Shown: positions 43,991-56,833 of the stretch, piece after piece
Layout of the letters: every line of letters begins with the position of its first letter
Position numbering within the stretch: the first letter of the stretch is position 1
Assembly (NCBI RefSeq): GCF_018448905.1
Contig: NZ_RCWA01000015.1
Location: forward strand, 1-64,000
Source of the DNA: Photorhabdus heterorhabditis
Lineage (GTDB): Bacteria; Pseudomonadota; Gammaproteobacteria; Enterobacterales; Enterobacteriaceae
Direction: 5' to 3'
Length of the DNA stretch: 64,000 bases
Translations under genes and position numbers: made by a program
Notes under the pieces: generated by a model
The model's database searches: none
What the model saw: only the letters and a program-made list of their open reading frames with translations
What the model was told of the DNA's origin: nothing

Positions 43991-44574
43991 TTAGGTATAT
44001 CCGTTTTTAGGTCAAAAAATAGCCTTGCTGTTTGTGAGTAATAAATTTGGATTTTACACAGTCACTAACAGAGTGATAATATCATGATATATAAACATTT
44101 TTTATTGCTATTTGGATTATTGTAAGATTGACTGACACTATTGTTCACCGATTGCCGGCAATAATGAACAGGATTTTACACCATGTTATCCACAGTTTTA
44201 TGGGATAAGTAGACAAAAATGAGATCACTGGTTTGATTTACAGCCTTGACTAACATATTTCTCTACAAAAACCTTGTTTTTTGTTTAACTAAAAAGCATA
44301 ACCTGTGGATAATGTTATTTTTGGTTGTTTTTTGTTCTTGTTGACTAATGTTACCGGTTATAGCAATGGCTGACGCCAGAAATAACGGGGTAAATAACGG
44401 CTATTTCAATGAAAAATAAATACAATTTCATTCTTTGTTTATAGGTTGATAATTCATAATATAAAGCTATACCTGAATTACCCCTGCCTTTTTCACATAG
44501 ATATCCACAGAAAAAGTGAATAAAAGCAGACGTGTATACCTGTGTATGTTCATAACTGTGGCCTTTTCTGTGAA
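43991..44574. other. Intergenic region carrying DnaA boxes
   Basis: About 580 bases without a gene. Two perfect DnaA boxes in opposite orientation (44186-44194 TTATCCACA; 44304-44312 TGTGGATAA) and a one-mismatch box (44501-44509 ATATCCACA). AT-rich throughout. Confidence 0.6.
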
Positions 44575-46236
44575 TTACCCTTCATATGGGTTAAACCAGG
44601 CAGATTTGAAATCAAACCAGCCAAAGGTGTTCATTTTTACTCCTCGCATACTTCTCTGTCCTTGTAGTTCAAGCCAGTGGTGGAACAGCGGATAAAGCCA
44701 GTGTTTATCGACTATTTTTTTGCACCATTCTTCAAGCGATAATTCCTGTCGTCGCCATTGTGAGATTTCTTCATCTAAGTTATCCCCAAGACATTTTTTC
44801 AATAATGGCATCTCATACAATGTGGCAAACAGTGAAAATTCCAGTGGGTTATAAAAATTGGCGGTGGCAAGCCAGAGGTCACTTTCGGCGTTACCATTGA
44901 ACCATGTGTCATAATCCACGATGTTGATTTTCAGTTCGACTCTGCATTTTGTCAGGATGGTTTGCAGGATTTGACTGATTGTGTGGTATTCGTGGTGTTG
45001 ATGATACAGAGTTACGGTCAGATGGGTAATATCTTCTGGTTTATCTAACTCTGCTACTAGCTTACTGTGATGCCAACGTAGTAATAAGCCATATGCGGGT
45101 GACCAATGTCGCTGGTAGAAAGGGTCACAATGAGCCAACAGATTTATTGGTGTTAATAGGCTGCATAGCCACTGGCGAACATCTTCTCTTTTACATTTAT
45201 CAGAACGTTGGTCATGCAGTAGGAAATAACAGCCTTCTTCTATCCTGCTTTCTAACGAATTATTACCTGTACTATCGCTTTCCAAGTGTAGGGTTGTACA
45301 GACTAGTTTTTCCGCTAACTCTGGCAGAACCCATATATTCACCTCATCAATCAGCGCTCGAAAGCCAAAGTAATTATCAAAGGCTCGGATTTGCAGTTTC
45401 TGAGAGCTATTTTTGACTACTTGGTAAGGACCCGTTCCTACTGGCATACGAGCAAAGTTCGGGAGTTGATGCCATTCTTGCGGCAAAATCATGGCATGTG
45501 GACTACCAATTAATAAAGGGAGCCAGTGATCGGGTTCTGAAAGAAAAATATCAATTACGTGTGGTGTCGGTGTTGTTACTTTTTCAATGTGGGAGAAAAG
45601 AGGCTGGTTACTTAACCTTTGTATCGAAGCAATGACATCTGCCATCTGTAATTCTCTTCCATGATGAAAATGGATGGCTGGTCGCAGATAAAATCTCCAA
45701 TGATTTGGCGATATCTGTTGCCAGTGATGAGCCAAATCAGCTTCTGGTTCCCCATTTTCCTCATTTATGCGTGTCAGGCTATTAAATATCTGCCTGACTA
45801 GATGAATTTCAGAACGGCGTAAAGGTGAGCCGGGTAGAAGGTTAAGGAACGGGCGATAATAGAGTATCCGTAGAAGGTTTTTTCCTTGCCGGAAACGGCG
45901 TTCAATCTGGGATAACACCATCTGACGAACGGCATCTTTATCATCAACGAGCTGAACTAGCTTTTCAATATTCTGTTGTTCAAGCAATTCTTCAGCTCGT
46001 TGTTGCTGGAGTTCTCGACCGTCACGCAAGAAATTCAATTGAGAACGTTTTCCTCGACCGGATTCTGCTTGCCATTGTAACCAGCCGGCTTTCTGCATAT
46101 TGTTGAGCAGTGAGCGGATATGACGCTTTGAACAATGCAAGATATTTGCCAGTTCCTGTAATGTTGTTTCAGCCTCTTTTCCTTGATGATGTTGCCATAG
46201 TCTGATGAATTGTTGTTGTAAACGTGGGCTGGGCAT
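44575..46236 (-). CDS. sgrR: Sugar-phosphate stress regulator SgrR
   Basis: 553 residues (E. coli 551). N-terminal winged helix (RLWQHHQGKEAETTLQELANIL, HCSKRHIRSLLNNMQKAGWL), then a solute-binding-protein-like domain (SBP_bac_5) that senses a small molecule. SgrR activates the divergent sRNA gene sgrS when glucose-phosphate accumulates. Next to leuD as in E. coli, but setA between them is missing. Confidence 0.94.
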   Translation of the reverse strand: MPSPRLQQQFIRLWQHHQGKEAETTLQELANILHCSKRHIRSLLNNMQKAGWLQWQAESGRGKRSQLNFLRDGRELQQQRAEELLEQQNIEKLVQLVDDKDAVRQMVLSQIERRFRQGKNLLRILYYRPFLNLLPGSPLRRSEIHLVRQIFNSLTRINEENGEPEADLAHHWQQISPNHWRFYLRPAIHFHHGRELQMADVIASIQRLSNQPLFSHIEKVTTPTPHVIDIFLSEPDHWLPLLIGSPHAMILPQEWHQLPNFARMPVGTGPYQVVKNSSQKLQIRAFDNYFGFRALIDEVNIWVLPELAEKLVCTTLHLESDSTGNNSLESRIEEGCYFLLHDQRSDKCKREDVRQWLCSLLTPINLLAHCDPFYQRHWSPAYGLLLRWHHSKLVAELDKPEDITHLTVTLYHQHHEYHTISQILQTILTKCRVELKINIVDYDTWFNGNAESDLWLATANFYNPLEFSLFATLYEMPLLKKCLGDNLDEEISQWRRQELSLEEWCKKIVDKHWLYPLFHHWLELQGQRSMRGVKMNTFGWFDFKSAWFNPYEG

Positions 46237-46287
46237 AAAAGAGGAACTCCGTAGTATTATTGATCAATTTTTGTTTCCTTATATTGA

Positions 46288-46407
46288 GCAGATAATTAAC
46301 AGTATTGAAAGTAGCTCAATAGGCCAGAACGATATCTGGCTTCTCCCCCAATTTTCTTGAGTAATGGTGATTTGCCAGCCAGTAAGCAAGCTTACTGGCT
46401 TTTTTTC
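46288..46407 (+). ncRNA. sgrS: Candidate SgrS small RNA
   Basis: Divergent from sgrR. TTGAGTAATGGTGA (46357-46370) matches the E. coli SgrS pairing segment (CTGAGTATTGGTG) closely. It is flanked by a 6-bp hairpin (GCCAGA/TCTGGC, 46323-46340) and a strong 10-bp terminator stem with T7 (46377-46407), the SgrS layout needed for Hfq binding. E. coli SgrS (227 nt) also encodes SgrT; there is no ATG-led frame here, so SgrT is absent. The 5' end is uncertain. Confidence 0.7.
46377..46407 (+). terminator. Terminator of the SgrS-like RNA
   Basis: AGCCAGTAAG / CTTACTGGCT, 10-bp perfect stem, CAAG loop, then seven Ts. Confidence 0.92.
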
Positions 46408-46643
46408 TTATTGTACATTGTGTGTGTTGTTATTCTGTTGTTGTGGTTAACATGCACATAATAGAAGTCAGTATGGGGAAATTTAGAGATTTTATTCTGT
46501 GTTGTTTCTATTTTATGCATCGATTCAAAATTGAGTAGCAATCTGATGTTGGTTGAATTTTGTCTAGGTGCTGTTGTTGCTCTTGTGTATCAATTTCTGC
46601 AATGCTTTAAGCTAACGCTAAGGCATTTCTTCTATCTGGATGA
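46408..46643. other. sgrS-leuD spacer (setA position in E. coli)
   Basis: About 240 bases without a gene; T-rich with several TGTTGT runs. I see no trace of setA. Confidence 0.5.
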
Positions 46644-46676
46644 TAAAAAAATCCCGCAGCAGAAAACTACGGGATT
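46644..46676 (-). terminator. leu operon terminator
   Basis: On the minus strand AATCCCG ... CGGGATT with a run of seven Ts, just after leuD. Confidence 0.85.
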
Positions 46677-46701
46677 GATCGATGAATAAATAAAGAAAAG
46701 A

Positions 46702-47304
46702 TTAACGCAAGAAAGCTGGCTGCTCCTGTTCGTAGGCTATTATGTCATCCAGATGTTGTAATGTCAGACCGATGCTATCCAAGCCATTCATCATGCAGTG
46801 ACGCCGGAAGTTGTCGATTTCAAAGTCATAACTTTTATTACCAGCATGCACTTTCTGTTGTCCCAAATCGACGGTAAAACGACAAACTTGGTTTTGCTGA
46901 ACCAGTTCGAATAGTTCATCTACATCTTTATCGTCTAATTTCACTGGCAGTAACTGGTTGTTGAAGGAGTTACCGTAGAAAATATCTGCAAAGCTTGGAG
47001 CAATAACAACTTTAAAACCATAATCCGTCAATGCCCAGGGTGCGTGTTCACGGGAGGAGCCGCAACCAAAGTTTTCACGGGCTAAAAGGATACTGGCACC
47101 TTGATAACAGGGCAGATTTAATACGAATTCAGGATTCGGTTTCTCTCCTGCATCATCAAGGAAACGCCAGTCGTGAAACAGATGGCGACCAAATCCGGTA
47201 CGGGTAACTTTCTGCAAAAATTGTTTGGGAATAATGGCATCGGTATCAACGTTTGCGGCATCTAAAGGAGCAACTAAGCCAGTATGCTGAATAAATTTTT
47301 CCAT
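46702..47304 (-). CDS. leuD: 3-isopropylmalate dehydratase small subunit LeuD
   Basis: 200 residues (E. coli 201). N-terminal [22 protein letters not shown] and [16 protein letters not shown] (~75) are LeuD signatures. With LeuC it isomerises 2-isopropylmalate to 3-isopropylmalate. Last gene of leuABCD; 11 bases after leuC. Confidence 0.97.
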   Translation of the reverse strand: MEKFIQHTGLVAPLDAANVDTDAIIPKQFLQKVTRTGFGRHLFHDWRFLDDAGEKPNPEFVLNLPCYQGASILLARENFGCGSSREHAPWALTDYGFKVVIAPSFADIFYGNSFNNQLLPVKLDDKDVDELFELVQQNQVCRFTVDLGQQKVHAGNKSYDFEIDNFRRHCMMNGLDSIGLTLQHLDDIIAYEQEQPAFLR

Positions 47305-47315
47305 AATTTTCTCCT

Positions 47316-48725
47316 TTATGACTTCTGTACAGAATTACGTACATCAATAAAATGGCCGTTAATCGCTGCCGCAGCTGCCATTGCTGGGCTAACCAGGTGT
47401 GTACGTCCCCCACGCCCCTGACGTCCTTCAAAGTTGCGGTTACTGGTTGAAGCACAGCGTTCACCCGGTTGCAGGCGGTCATTATTCATTGCCAAACACA
47501 TTGAACATCCGGGTAAACGCCATTCAAAACCGGCATCCATGAAGATTTTATCCAAACCTTCCTCTTCCGCTTGTGCTTGAACTGGGCCTGATCCTGGAAC
47601 AACGATCGCCTGAACTCCTAGGGCAACTTTATGGCCTTGCGCGATAGCTGCGGCAGCCCGTAAATCTTCAATACGGGAATTGGTGCAGGAACCAATAAAG
47701 ACTTTATTAATTTTCACATCCGTCAGCTTAATACCGGGTTTCAAATCCATATAAGCCAGTGCTTTTTCAGCAGATGCGCGTTCAACAGGATCAATGAAAG
47801 ATTCTGGTGCAGGAATTGCCTGATCAATAGCGATTACTTGTCCTGGGTTTGTTCCCCATGTGACCTGTGGGGAGATCTCTTCTGCATTAATAGTTACAGT
47901 TGTGTCATATTGTGCGTTAGGATCGGATTTCAGCGTCTTCCAGTAAGCAACAGCTTGTTCCCACAGCGCTCCTTTTGGTGAGAACTGGCGGCCTTTCATA
48001 TAAGTAAAAGTAGTTTCATCTGGCGCAACTAAACCCGCTTTAGCACCCATTTCAATTGCCATATTACATAAGGTCATCCGGCCTTCCATACTAAGTGCTT
48101 CAATCGCTTTACCACAGAATTCAACAACATAACCTGTACCACCTGCACTGCCTGTTTTGCCGATGATTGCCAAAACGATATCTTTGGCGGTAATAGCATC
48201 ACCGACATTACCAACAACTTCTATTTTCATGGTCTTAGCACGAGCTTGTTTCAGGGTTTGAGTTGCCAGTACATGCTCAACTTCAGAAGTGCCAATACCG
48301 AATGCTAATGAGCCGAATGCGCCATGGGTTGCGGTATGTGAGTCACCACACACGATAGTCATTCCGGGCAGGGTCATACCTTGTTCCGGTCCGATCACAT
48401 GAACAATTCCTTGGTAGGGGTGGTTTAAGTCATATAATGTGATACCGAATTCGGCGCAGTTTTTCATCAACTCTTGCATCTGAATACGTGCCATATCACC
48501 ACAGGCGTTTATATCTTTTGTTTGTGTGGAGACGTTATGATCCATTGTGGCGAACGTTTTACTGGGTTGATGAACTGGGCGACCTTTGGTGCGTAAACCA
48601 TCAAAAGCTTGCGGGGAGGTTACTTCGTGAACCAGATGACGATCAATATAGAGTAACGGGATTTCATTTGGTACTTCCCGGACGATATGAGCATCATATA
48701 ATTTCTGATATAAAGTCTTAGTCAT
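47316..48725 (-). CDS. leuC: 3-isopropylmalate dehydratase large subunit LeuC
   Basis: 469 residues from [17 protein letters not shown] at 48725 (E. coli 466); a longer frame from 48794 runs into leuB. [4Fe-4S] ligands in the GSCTNSR (~348) and GCSMCLAMN (~410) segments; [14 protein letters not shown] (~130) is also diagnostic. Aconitase-like catalytic subunit. Confidence 0.97.
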   Translation of the reverse strand: MTKTLYQKLYDAHIVREVPNEIPLLYIDRHLVHEVTSPQAFDGLRTKGRPVHQPSKTFATMDHNVSTQTKDINACGDMARIQMQELMKNCAEFGITLYDLNHPYQGIVHVIGPEQGMTLPGMTIVCGDSHTATHGAFGSLAFGIGTSEVEHVLATQTLKQARAKTMKIEVVGNVGDAITAKDIVLAIIGKTGSAGGTGYVVEFCGKAIEALSMEGRMTLCNMAIEMGAKAGLVAPDETTFTYMKGRQFSPKGALWEQAVAYWKTLKSDPNAQYDTTVTINAEEISPQVTWGTNPGQVIAIDQAIPAPESFIDPVERASAEKALAYMDLKPGIKLTDVKINKVFIGSCTNSRIEDLRAAAAIAQGHKVALGVQAIVVPGSGPVQAQAEEEGLDKIFMDAGFEWRLPGCSMCLAMNNDRLQPGERCASTSNRNFEGRQGRGGRTHLVSPAMAAAAAINGHFIDVRNSVQKS

Positions 48726-48726
48726 A

Positions 48727-51383
<2,657 letters not shown>

Positions 51384-51422
51384 ATTGTGCTCCTCTCGTG
51401 GTTGTTTTTTGCGCCCAGCAGG

Positions 51423-51450
51423 TAAAAAAAACCCGCGCATGGCGCGGGTT
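51423..51450 (-). terminator. leu operon attenuator terminator
   Basis: On the minus strand AACCCGCGCC ATGCGCGGGTT followed by a run of eight Ts, between leuL and leuA. It would form when leucyl-tRNA is plentiful. Confidence 0.9.
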
Positions 51451-51484
51451 GTTAATGTCTGGTTTGGACCAACTCTGTTTTGAA

Positions 51485-51568
51485 TCAACTCCGTTTTCTG
51501 TCCACCAGCATACCGCGCATATCAGATACGATTAGTAGTAGGTTTAATAGACAAATTGAGTGAATCAT
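51485..51568 (-). CDS. leuL: leu operon leader peptide LeuL
   Basis: 27 codons, ATG at 51568, stop at 51485. It encodes [19 protein letters not shown] and a basic end. Five Leu codons fall within six positions (LLNLLL), four of them the rare CTA and one TTA. GAAAGG lies upstream of the ATG. Ribosome stalling at these codons when Leu-tRNA is short would favour the antiterminator, as for E. coli LeuL (MTHIVRFIGLLLLN...). Not detected by ordinary length cut-offs. Confidence 0.88.
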   Translation of the reverse strand: MIHSICLLNLLLIVSDMRGMLVDRKRS

Positions 51569-52336
51569 ATTGATCCAACCTTTCAGCAATATTAATGAGT
51601 GTTTGTGATTCCGATACTTTTATTGATACGTTATCTTAAAAGTGATGTCAAGAATTCATTTAGGCATATGATTCTTGGTTTTACTTTTCCTGTGGTGATA
51701 AATTGAAGTGTTAATCTGTATTTATTTGAAAAGATTTTATTTTATTCTTTTAAGACCCGTTTTGGCTTTAGTGATAAACTCATAATTATATAAAAAATAG
51801 CGTATTATACTTATTAATTAAAATTAAGTATTTTCCATGGGGAAAGATGGAAAGCGATTTGTATTTTTCTAAAAAACGTCATCTGTTATTGACAAAATAG
51901 ATGTAAATAGGAAGTTATGTTATATATCCTTGAAAAAATAATTTCATAATATAATAACTCTGATAAAATTGTTTAATAATAATAAATCAGTAATTTTATT
52001 ATGAATTATGTCATTCTTTGATTTATTATCTTATCTAACGAACTAGAGTAAATGGATTGTTAACATGATTGTACTTTTTTGTGAATAAATAATGAGCATC
52101 TACATTTTCTACTAATTGAAATTATATATTTTTAACACTAATAAGGGGATGCGCTGGTTAGCTATGCGTATTCAGATTTGTACAAGGACGATTCTTAATT
52201 ATTTATCATCAAAATGATTAAGGTAATTGATCTCGTTAATAGTAAAAGTCATCGTAATATCTGAGTGATGAATGAAGTATTTCCGATGTTTTGTTATTAG
52301 TTGGGGTCATCTGAATGAGTTTAGTGGAGTTAAACA
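51569..52336. other. leuL-leuO divergent AT-rich region
   Basis: About 770 bases, very AT-rich, no gene. The E. coli counterpart is also long, AT-rich and H-NS silenced, and links leuO and leuABCD expression. The leu promoter should lie near 51600-51650. No specific LeuO site is claimed. Confidence 0.6.
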
Positions 52337-53281
52337 ATGGCTGAATACACCTCAGTAACGACAAACCAAAAAGGTCCAAGTGAAATTCATTTACGTAATG
52401 TGGATCTAAATCTGTTGACTGTTTTTGATGCGGTTATGCAAATGCAGAATGTAACACGTGCTGCGCAGATATTAGGGATGTCACAACCTGCGGTCAGTAA
52501 TGCAGTTTCTCGTTTGAAGTTAATGTTCAATGATGAATTATTTGTGCGTTATGGGCGTGGAATACAACCGACAGCAAGAGCTCATCAATTATTTGGCCCT
52601 GTCCGTCAGGCATTACAATTGGTATATAATGAGTTACCTGGGGTTGGTTTTGAGCCTGATGGTAGTGACAGGGTTTTTAATCTTTCAATTTGTAGCCCTT
52701 TGGATATTAGGCTGGCCGCAAAAATAGTTGAACAGGTAAAACAAAATACGCCGAATCTGGGTGTCACGATTAGATCATATCTGCATGATAATATTGAGCA
52801 TCAACTCAGATATCAAGAAACTGAGTTTGTCATTAGTTATACGCAGTTGGAACGTACGGACTTTCATCATTATCCGTTATTCAATGATGAATTGGTTTTG
52901 GCCGTTTCCAGTAGTCATCCAAGAATTGGAAATAGTATTAGTGAACAGCAATTGTATGAGGAGCATCATGCAGTTGTATCCTTGGATAATGTAGATTCAT
53001 TCAGTATCCCTTATTATGATGGTGGCGAGTGTTTGCGTTCTGTCGTTTATCAAGGAACTGACTTGAATAGTGTGTTACATATTGTATCTCAAACCTATTT
53101 GGTTGCGGTTGCTCCAAGATGGTTGGTTGAACACTACAGCGAACAATTAGCAATAAAAGCTATTTCATTACCGTGGGATAAAGTCAGTCGTCCGTGCTAT
53201 TTGATTTGGCACGAATCTACAACAAAAGATAAAGGGCATCAGTGGATGAAATCGCTGCTGAGTCAACTCGGTGGAAACTAA
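52337..53281 (+). CDS. leuO: LysR-type regulator LeuO
   Basis: 314 residues (E. coli 314). LysR helix-turn-helix at ~35-60 ([24 protein letters not shown]), then the conserved [15 protein letters not shown] and an effector domain. LeuO is a stress-linked antagonist of H-NS controlling many loci, in several pathogens including host-interaction genes. Divergent from leuLABCD as in E. coli. Confidence 0.95.
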   Translation: MAEYTSVTTNQKGPSEIHLRNVDLNLLTVFDAVMQMQNVTRAAQILGMSQPAVSNAVSRLKLMFNDELFVRYGRGIQPTARAHQLFGPVRQALQLVYNELPGVGFEPDGSDRVFNLSICSPLDIRLAAKIVEQVKQNTPNLGVTIRSYLHDNIEHQLRYQETEFVISYTQLERTDFHHYPLFNDELVLAVSSSHPRIGNSISEQQLYEEHHAVVSLDNVDSFSIPYYDGGECLRSVVYQGTDLNSVLHIVSQTYLVAVAPRWLVEHYSEQLAIKAISLPWDKVSRPCYLIWHESTTKDKGHQWMKSLLSQLGGN

Positions 53282-53291
53282 TTAACTTGGT

Positions 53292-53325
53292 ACTCACTAT
53301 TGGATAACTGGTAGTGAGTTTTTTT
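53292..53325 (+). terminator. leuO terminator
   Basis: ACTCACTA / TAGTGAGT stem with a T7 run. Confidence 0.88.
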
Positions 53326-53513
53326 CTTTATCACAAATTTTTCAACTTTTGATAAATATTCTTTTCCTGTTGTTCAGGAATAGGTAGACTGCAAGGAAAT
53401 AGCTAACACCTGTAAGCTGAAAAGCGAGTAAGTGATGCAAACAGGTATTATTAGAGAATAAAGCCTCTGTTTTTTCTCTGATAAGAAAAATTTTTTCTAA
53501 CAGGAAAAGAATT

Positions 53514-55316
53514 GTGATAACTGAAAATTTACACCCTTATCACTTGATAAACCGATTACAGCAACAAATCAAACAATACCCAGAGAGAATAGCTTTTCGT
53601 CAATGGTCTCCAGAGGAACAACTCGAATTAAGCTGGAATGACATTGATAAAAAGGCAAAAGCTATTAGCCGGGCGTTGCTGGAGATGGGTATTGATGTAC
53701 AGGAAAAAATTGGCCTTTTTGCACATAACAGTATGGCGTGGTCTCTGGTAGATATTGCTGTATTACAGCTCAGGGCGGTTACTGTTCCTTTGTATGCAAC
53801 CAGTAGTCAGGAGCAGGCTGGCTTTATTCTTAATGATGCCGGTATACATATTCTATTTGTTGGTGGACAGGCGCAGTACGATGTTGCTATCACATTGACA
53901 GAATGTTGTCCTCAGCTAAGTCATATCATTGTATTGGATGAATCAGTTGATTTGCACGATTGTTCATTAGCACAACATTTATCTGACTTTATGACTGATA
54001 ATAAATTACAGCATCAGTCTGAGTTAGAAACCCGTATTGTTAACCGCAACCTAGATGATCTTTTTACGCTTATATATACATCTGGTACAACCGGTGAGCC
54101 TAAAGGTGTCATGCTTGATTATCGTAGTTTAGCATATCAGTTACATTCACATGACCATATACTGACATTAACTGATCAGGATGTTTCTTTGAGTTTCCTG
54201 CCGTTATCCCACGTATTTGAGCGCGCATGGAGCTTTTATGTCATGCATACCGGCGCGCAAAACGTTTATTTGACGGATACTAATTTTGTTCGTCAAGCTA
54301 TGGCAGCTATTCGTCCAACAGTGATGTGTGCAGTGCCAAGATTTTATGAAAAAATTTATAGTGCGGTTTTTGAAAAGGTTTCTCAGGCGCCTTGGCATCG
54401 GAGGAAACTTTTTAATTGGGCGATTAAATGTGGAGAACGTCAGTTTTTACGTAAGCTGCAAGGTAAAAAAAATTGTCCCTGGTCAACGGCAATGCACCGA
54501 CTAGCCGATAAATTGGTATTGAGCAAATTGCGTAATATATTGGGTGGCAGAGTCCGTTTTTTACCTGCTGCCGGAGCGCGTTTAGACGAAACCATTATCC
54601 TATTTTTCCTTGCTGTTGGTATAAATATCAAATATGGCTATGGCATGACAGAGACTTGTGCCACGGTTTCCTGTTGGGATGAGCAAGGTTACGTGCTTGG
54701 TTCTATTGGTACTCCACTGCCAGGTATTGACGTCCGTATCGGTGAAGAAAATGAGATACAGGTGCGCGGTCCAATTGTGATGAAAGGCTATTTCAATAAT
54801 CAGGAAGAAACCGCCAGGACATTTACTCAAGATGGTTGGTTGCGTACTGGTGATGCGGGTAAATTGGATGAAAATGGTTATTTGTTTATTACCGAGCGCT
54901 TAAAAGATTTGATGAAAACATCAAATGGTAAATATATTGCTCCACAAATGATTGAAAGCATTTTGGGGCAAGATCGTTTTATTGAGCATGTTGCGGTTAT
55001 TGCTGATGCCCGTAAGTTTGTATCCGCTCTTATCGTGCCTTGCTATGATGCCTTGGAAGAGTACGCAAGATCAATCAATCTGAAATATCATGACCGAGTT
55101 GAATTATTGAGTAATAGCCACATTATGGCAATGTTTGAACAACGCCTAAAAGAGATGCAGAAGAACTTTGCCCATTTTGATCAGGTCAAGCGCTTCACAT
55201 TACTGCCGCAACCATTTTCAATGGAAACAGGTGAATTGACTCCAACATTAAAATTACGAAGAAAAATTATTATGCAGCGCTACCATCAAGAAATTGAGTC
55301 TATGTATCAGGATTGA
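53514..55316 (+). CDS. Long-chain acyl-CoA ligase (AMP-forming, FAA1 type)
   Basis: 600 residues. P-loop-like TLIYTSGTTGEPKGVML (~184), adenylate-binding YGMTETCATV (~378), WLRTGDAGKLDENGYLFITERLKD (~442) and the C-terminal Lys region; overall COG1022 (long-chain acyl-CoA synthetase) rather than FadD layout. It activates a fatty acid with ATP and CoA. GTG start with AGGAAA upstream. It lies between leuO and ilvI, where E. coli has nothing comparable. Confidence 0.9.
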   Translation: MITENLHPYHLINRLQQQIKQYPERIAFRQWSPEEQLELSWNDIDKKAKAISRALLEMGIDVQEKIGLFAHNSMAWSLVDIAVLQLRAVTVPLYATSSQEQAGFILNDAGIHILFVGGQAQYDVAITLTECCPQLSHIIVLDESVDLHDCSLAQHLSDFMTDNKLQHQSELETRIVNRNLDDLFTLIYTSGTTGEPKGVMLDYRSLAYQLHSHDHILTLTDQDVSLSFLPLSHVFERAWSFYVMHTGAQNVYLTDTNFVRQAMAAIRPTVMCAVPRFYEKIYSAVFEKVSQAPWHRRKLFNWAIKCGERQFLRKLQGKKNCPWSTAMHRLADKLVLSKLRNILGGRVRFLPAAGARLDETIILFFLAVGINIKYGYGMTETCATVSCWDEQGYVLGSIGTPLPGIDVRIGEENEIQVRGPIVMKGYFNNQEETARTFTQDGWLRTGDAGKLDENGYLFITERLKDLMKTSNGKYIAPQMIESILGQDRFIEHVAVIADARKFVSALIVPCYDALEEYARSINLKYHDRVELLSNSHIMAMFEQRLKEMQKNFAHFDQVKRFTLLPQPFSMETGELTPTLKLRRKIIMQRYHQEIESMYQD

Positions 55317-55327
55317 TTTTCAGGATT

Positions 55328-55409
55328 TATACCCTTCATCTTTCAAGCTGCTGCTTTGTTGGCTGCGTTCACTTGCTGCCGCCCTGCAACTTGAAATCTA
55401 TTGGGTATA
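55328..55409 (+). repeat. TATACCC/GGGTATA palindromic repeat, short form
   Basis: 82 bp with the interior deletion; junction GCGTTCACTTGCTGCC. Confidence 0.88.
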
Positions 55410-55434
55410 TATCAAGTTAGTTAATGCTATTTCC

Positions 55435-55632
55435 TTAAACTGGTAATTCTTCAAGGAAAGTTCCAGGTGGTATCGCATCATATTTCACTAGGCACTTTCC
55501 CAAAGTTCCTTGGTTTTTAAAGATCTCAATATTGGCGAATAGACTGTAGTTCAGCCTTAAAAGTCGTAGATAAATGACATTCCCTGATATCGCTCTGTGA
55601 TTGTTAAATATCACAGTTTTAATACTTGTCAT
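55435..55632 (-). pseudogene. Short frame, possibly a decayed VapB-type antitoxin
   Basis: 65 codons (MTSIKTVIFNNHRA...). The opening resembles VapB antitoxins (TVF.SN.SQAVRLPK); a +1 shift at FNN gives FNNQSQSDIREC, closer still, suggesting a frameshift. The end PPGTFLEELPV is not typical. No toxin lies beside it. This is a weak guess, and it may simply be a non-coding frame. Confidence 0.25.
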
Positions 55633-55913
55633 CTGAAAACTATTCGGCGATTCATGCTATAAAAATGTTATTTTATCTCAGAACAAAAAATTCATATGGT
55701 TTCAGGGGCTGGTGCTATTTTTTCTGCTAATTTATAAGGACTTGTTGACTGACAACATTATGTTATTCCTATCAGATAGATTATTTTATTTCTCATTGAT
55801 TAAGAATAGGATATGAAAAGTATATGTAAAAGAGGACTATAAAAATGAGCTGATAGTATTCTATGCTCGTTTTTATAGTAAATAGAACACATTTTGTATA
55901 ATTTGGTGAATTA

Positions 55914-56480
55914 ATGAATTTTGATAATTTAGTTATTGTTCATGGTTTTTTAGCAGCCCCTAATAGACATTGGTTTCCTTGGCTTAAAGGTCAATATGAA
56001 AGGTCAAATATTCAGGTTATTGTGCCAGAAATGCCAGAATCACATGCTCCTTCTCCTCATTTGTGGCAAGAAAAATTGCAGCAAAGTATACCCAATCCTA
56101 ATGAAAGAACGCTTTTTATTGGGCATAGCTTGGGCTGTATTGCCACACTCAGGTACATCTCATCTTTACCTGATGATGTCACTATAGGGGGTGTCGTATT
56201 AATTTCAGGATTCTCTGAAGAATTACCTACCCTACCTGAATTAAGTACATTTACTGATGTGAATCTAGATTTTCGTCTCTTTATACAAAAAATAAAGCGG
56301 CGAATAGCAGTATTATCTCTTAATGATGAGATTGTACCCCCACAGTTTACATTAAATTTGAGCCAGAAGATTTGTGCTGAATTGTACGGTTTCCCTGATG
56401 GCGGGCACTTTTTAGATCGCGATGGTTTTACGATTTTTCCTAATCTGGAGAAGGTGTTAAAAGATAATTCAATGTTGTGA
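55914..56480 (+). CDS. RBBP9/YdeN-type serine hydrolase
   Basis: 188 residues, the family length. The nucleophile elbow is GHSLG (~79-83), the acid in SLNDEIVPP (~143) and the His in DGGHFLD (~164), a complete Ser-Asp-His triad. Members are small alpha/beta hydrolases of mostly unknown substrate. No strong Shine-Dalgarno. It lies between the acyl-CoA ligase and ilvI. Confidence 0.85.
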   Translation: MNFDNLVIVHGFLAAPNRHWFPWLKGQYERSNIQVIVPEMPESHAPSPHLWQEKLQQSIPNPNERTLFIGHSLGCIATLRYISSLPDDVTIGGVVLISGFSEELPTLPELSTFTDVNLDFRLFIQKIKRRIAVLSLNDEIVPPQFTLNLSQKICAELYGFPDGGHFLDRDGFTIFPNLEKVLKDNSML

Positions 56481-56833
56481 AGAAATTGACTGGCTGTTTG
56501 CAGATATGTCAGGTCTGCTTATGTTCATAACCTGGCTATTTTGGTGAATTATTGGAATTAATATAATTTATGGCGTGATAAAAGAATGAATTCATGATGA
56601 GGTATATGGATTTTGGCTGAATATTACCATATTTATAGACGGAATGGGATGATACGGATTACGGCAGAAGTGGTGGGAAGAGAATAGGGTGATGACAATT
56701 GCTAACATCCGTTTCTAGCGTTATGTTAATTAACTCAGCAACGATAATAGCTGAGAGTCTATTTGTCTTACTAAAATAAAAGTGGAAATAACTTCCGATT
56801 ATTAACTTGCAAACAGAGCCTGGAGGAAAACCC
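56481..56833. other. ilvIH upstream region
   Basis: About 350 AT-rich bases. In E. coli this region carries Lrp sites; I could not assign any individually here. Confidence 0.45.

Larger units (their letters stand above)
55317..55913. other. Intergenic region with repeat and a doubtful remnant
   Basis: Palindromic repeat at 55328-55409 and a short minus-strand frame at 55435-55632. The remaining ~280 bases are AT-rich without a clear gene. Confidence 0.45.

Noticed and set aside
44186-44312. Chromosomal replication origin
   Set aside because: Too few DnaA boxes, no AT-rich 13-mers recognised and none of the usual oriC neighbours (mnmG, mioC, dnaA).
51384-51488. 35-residue N-terminal extension of LeuA
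   Set aside because: The extension lies over the attenuator stem; LeuA homologues begin at [17 protein letters not shown].
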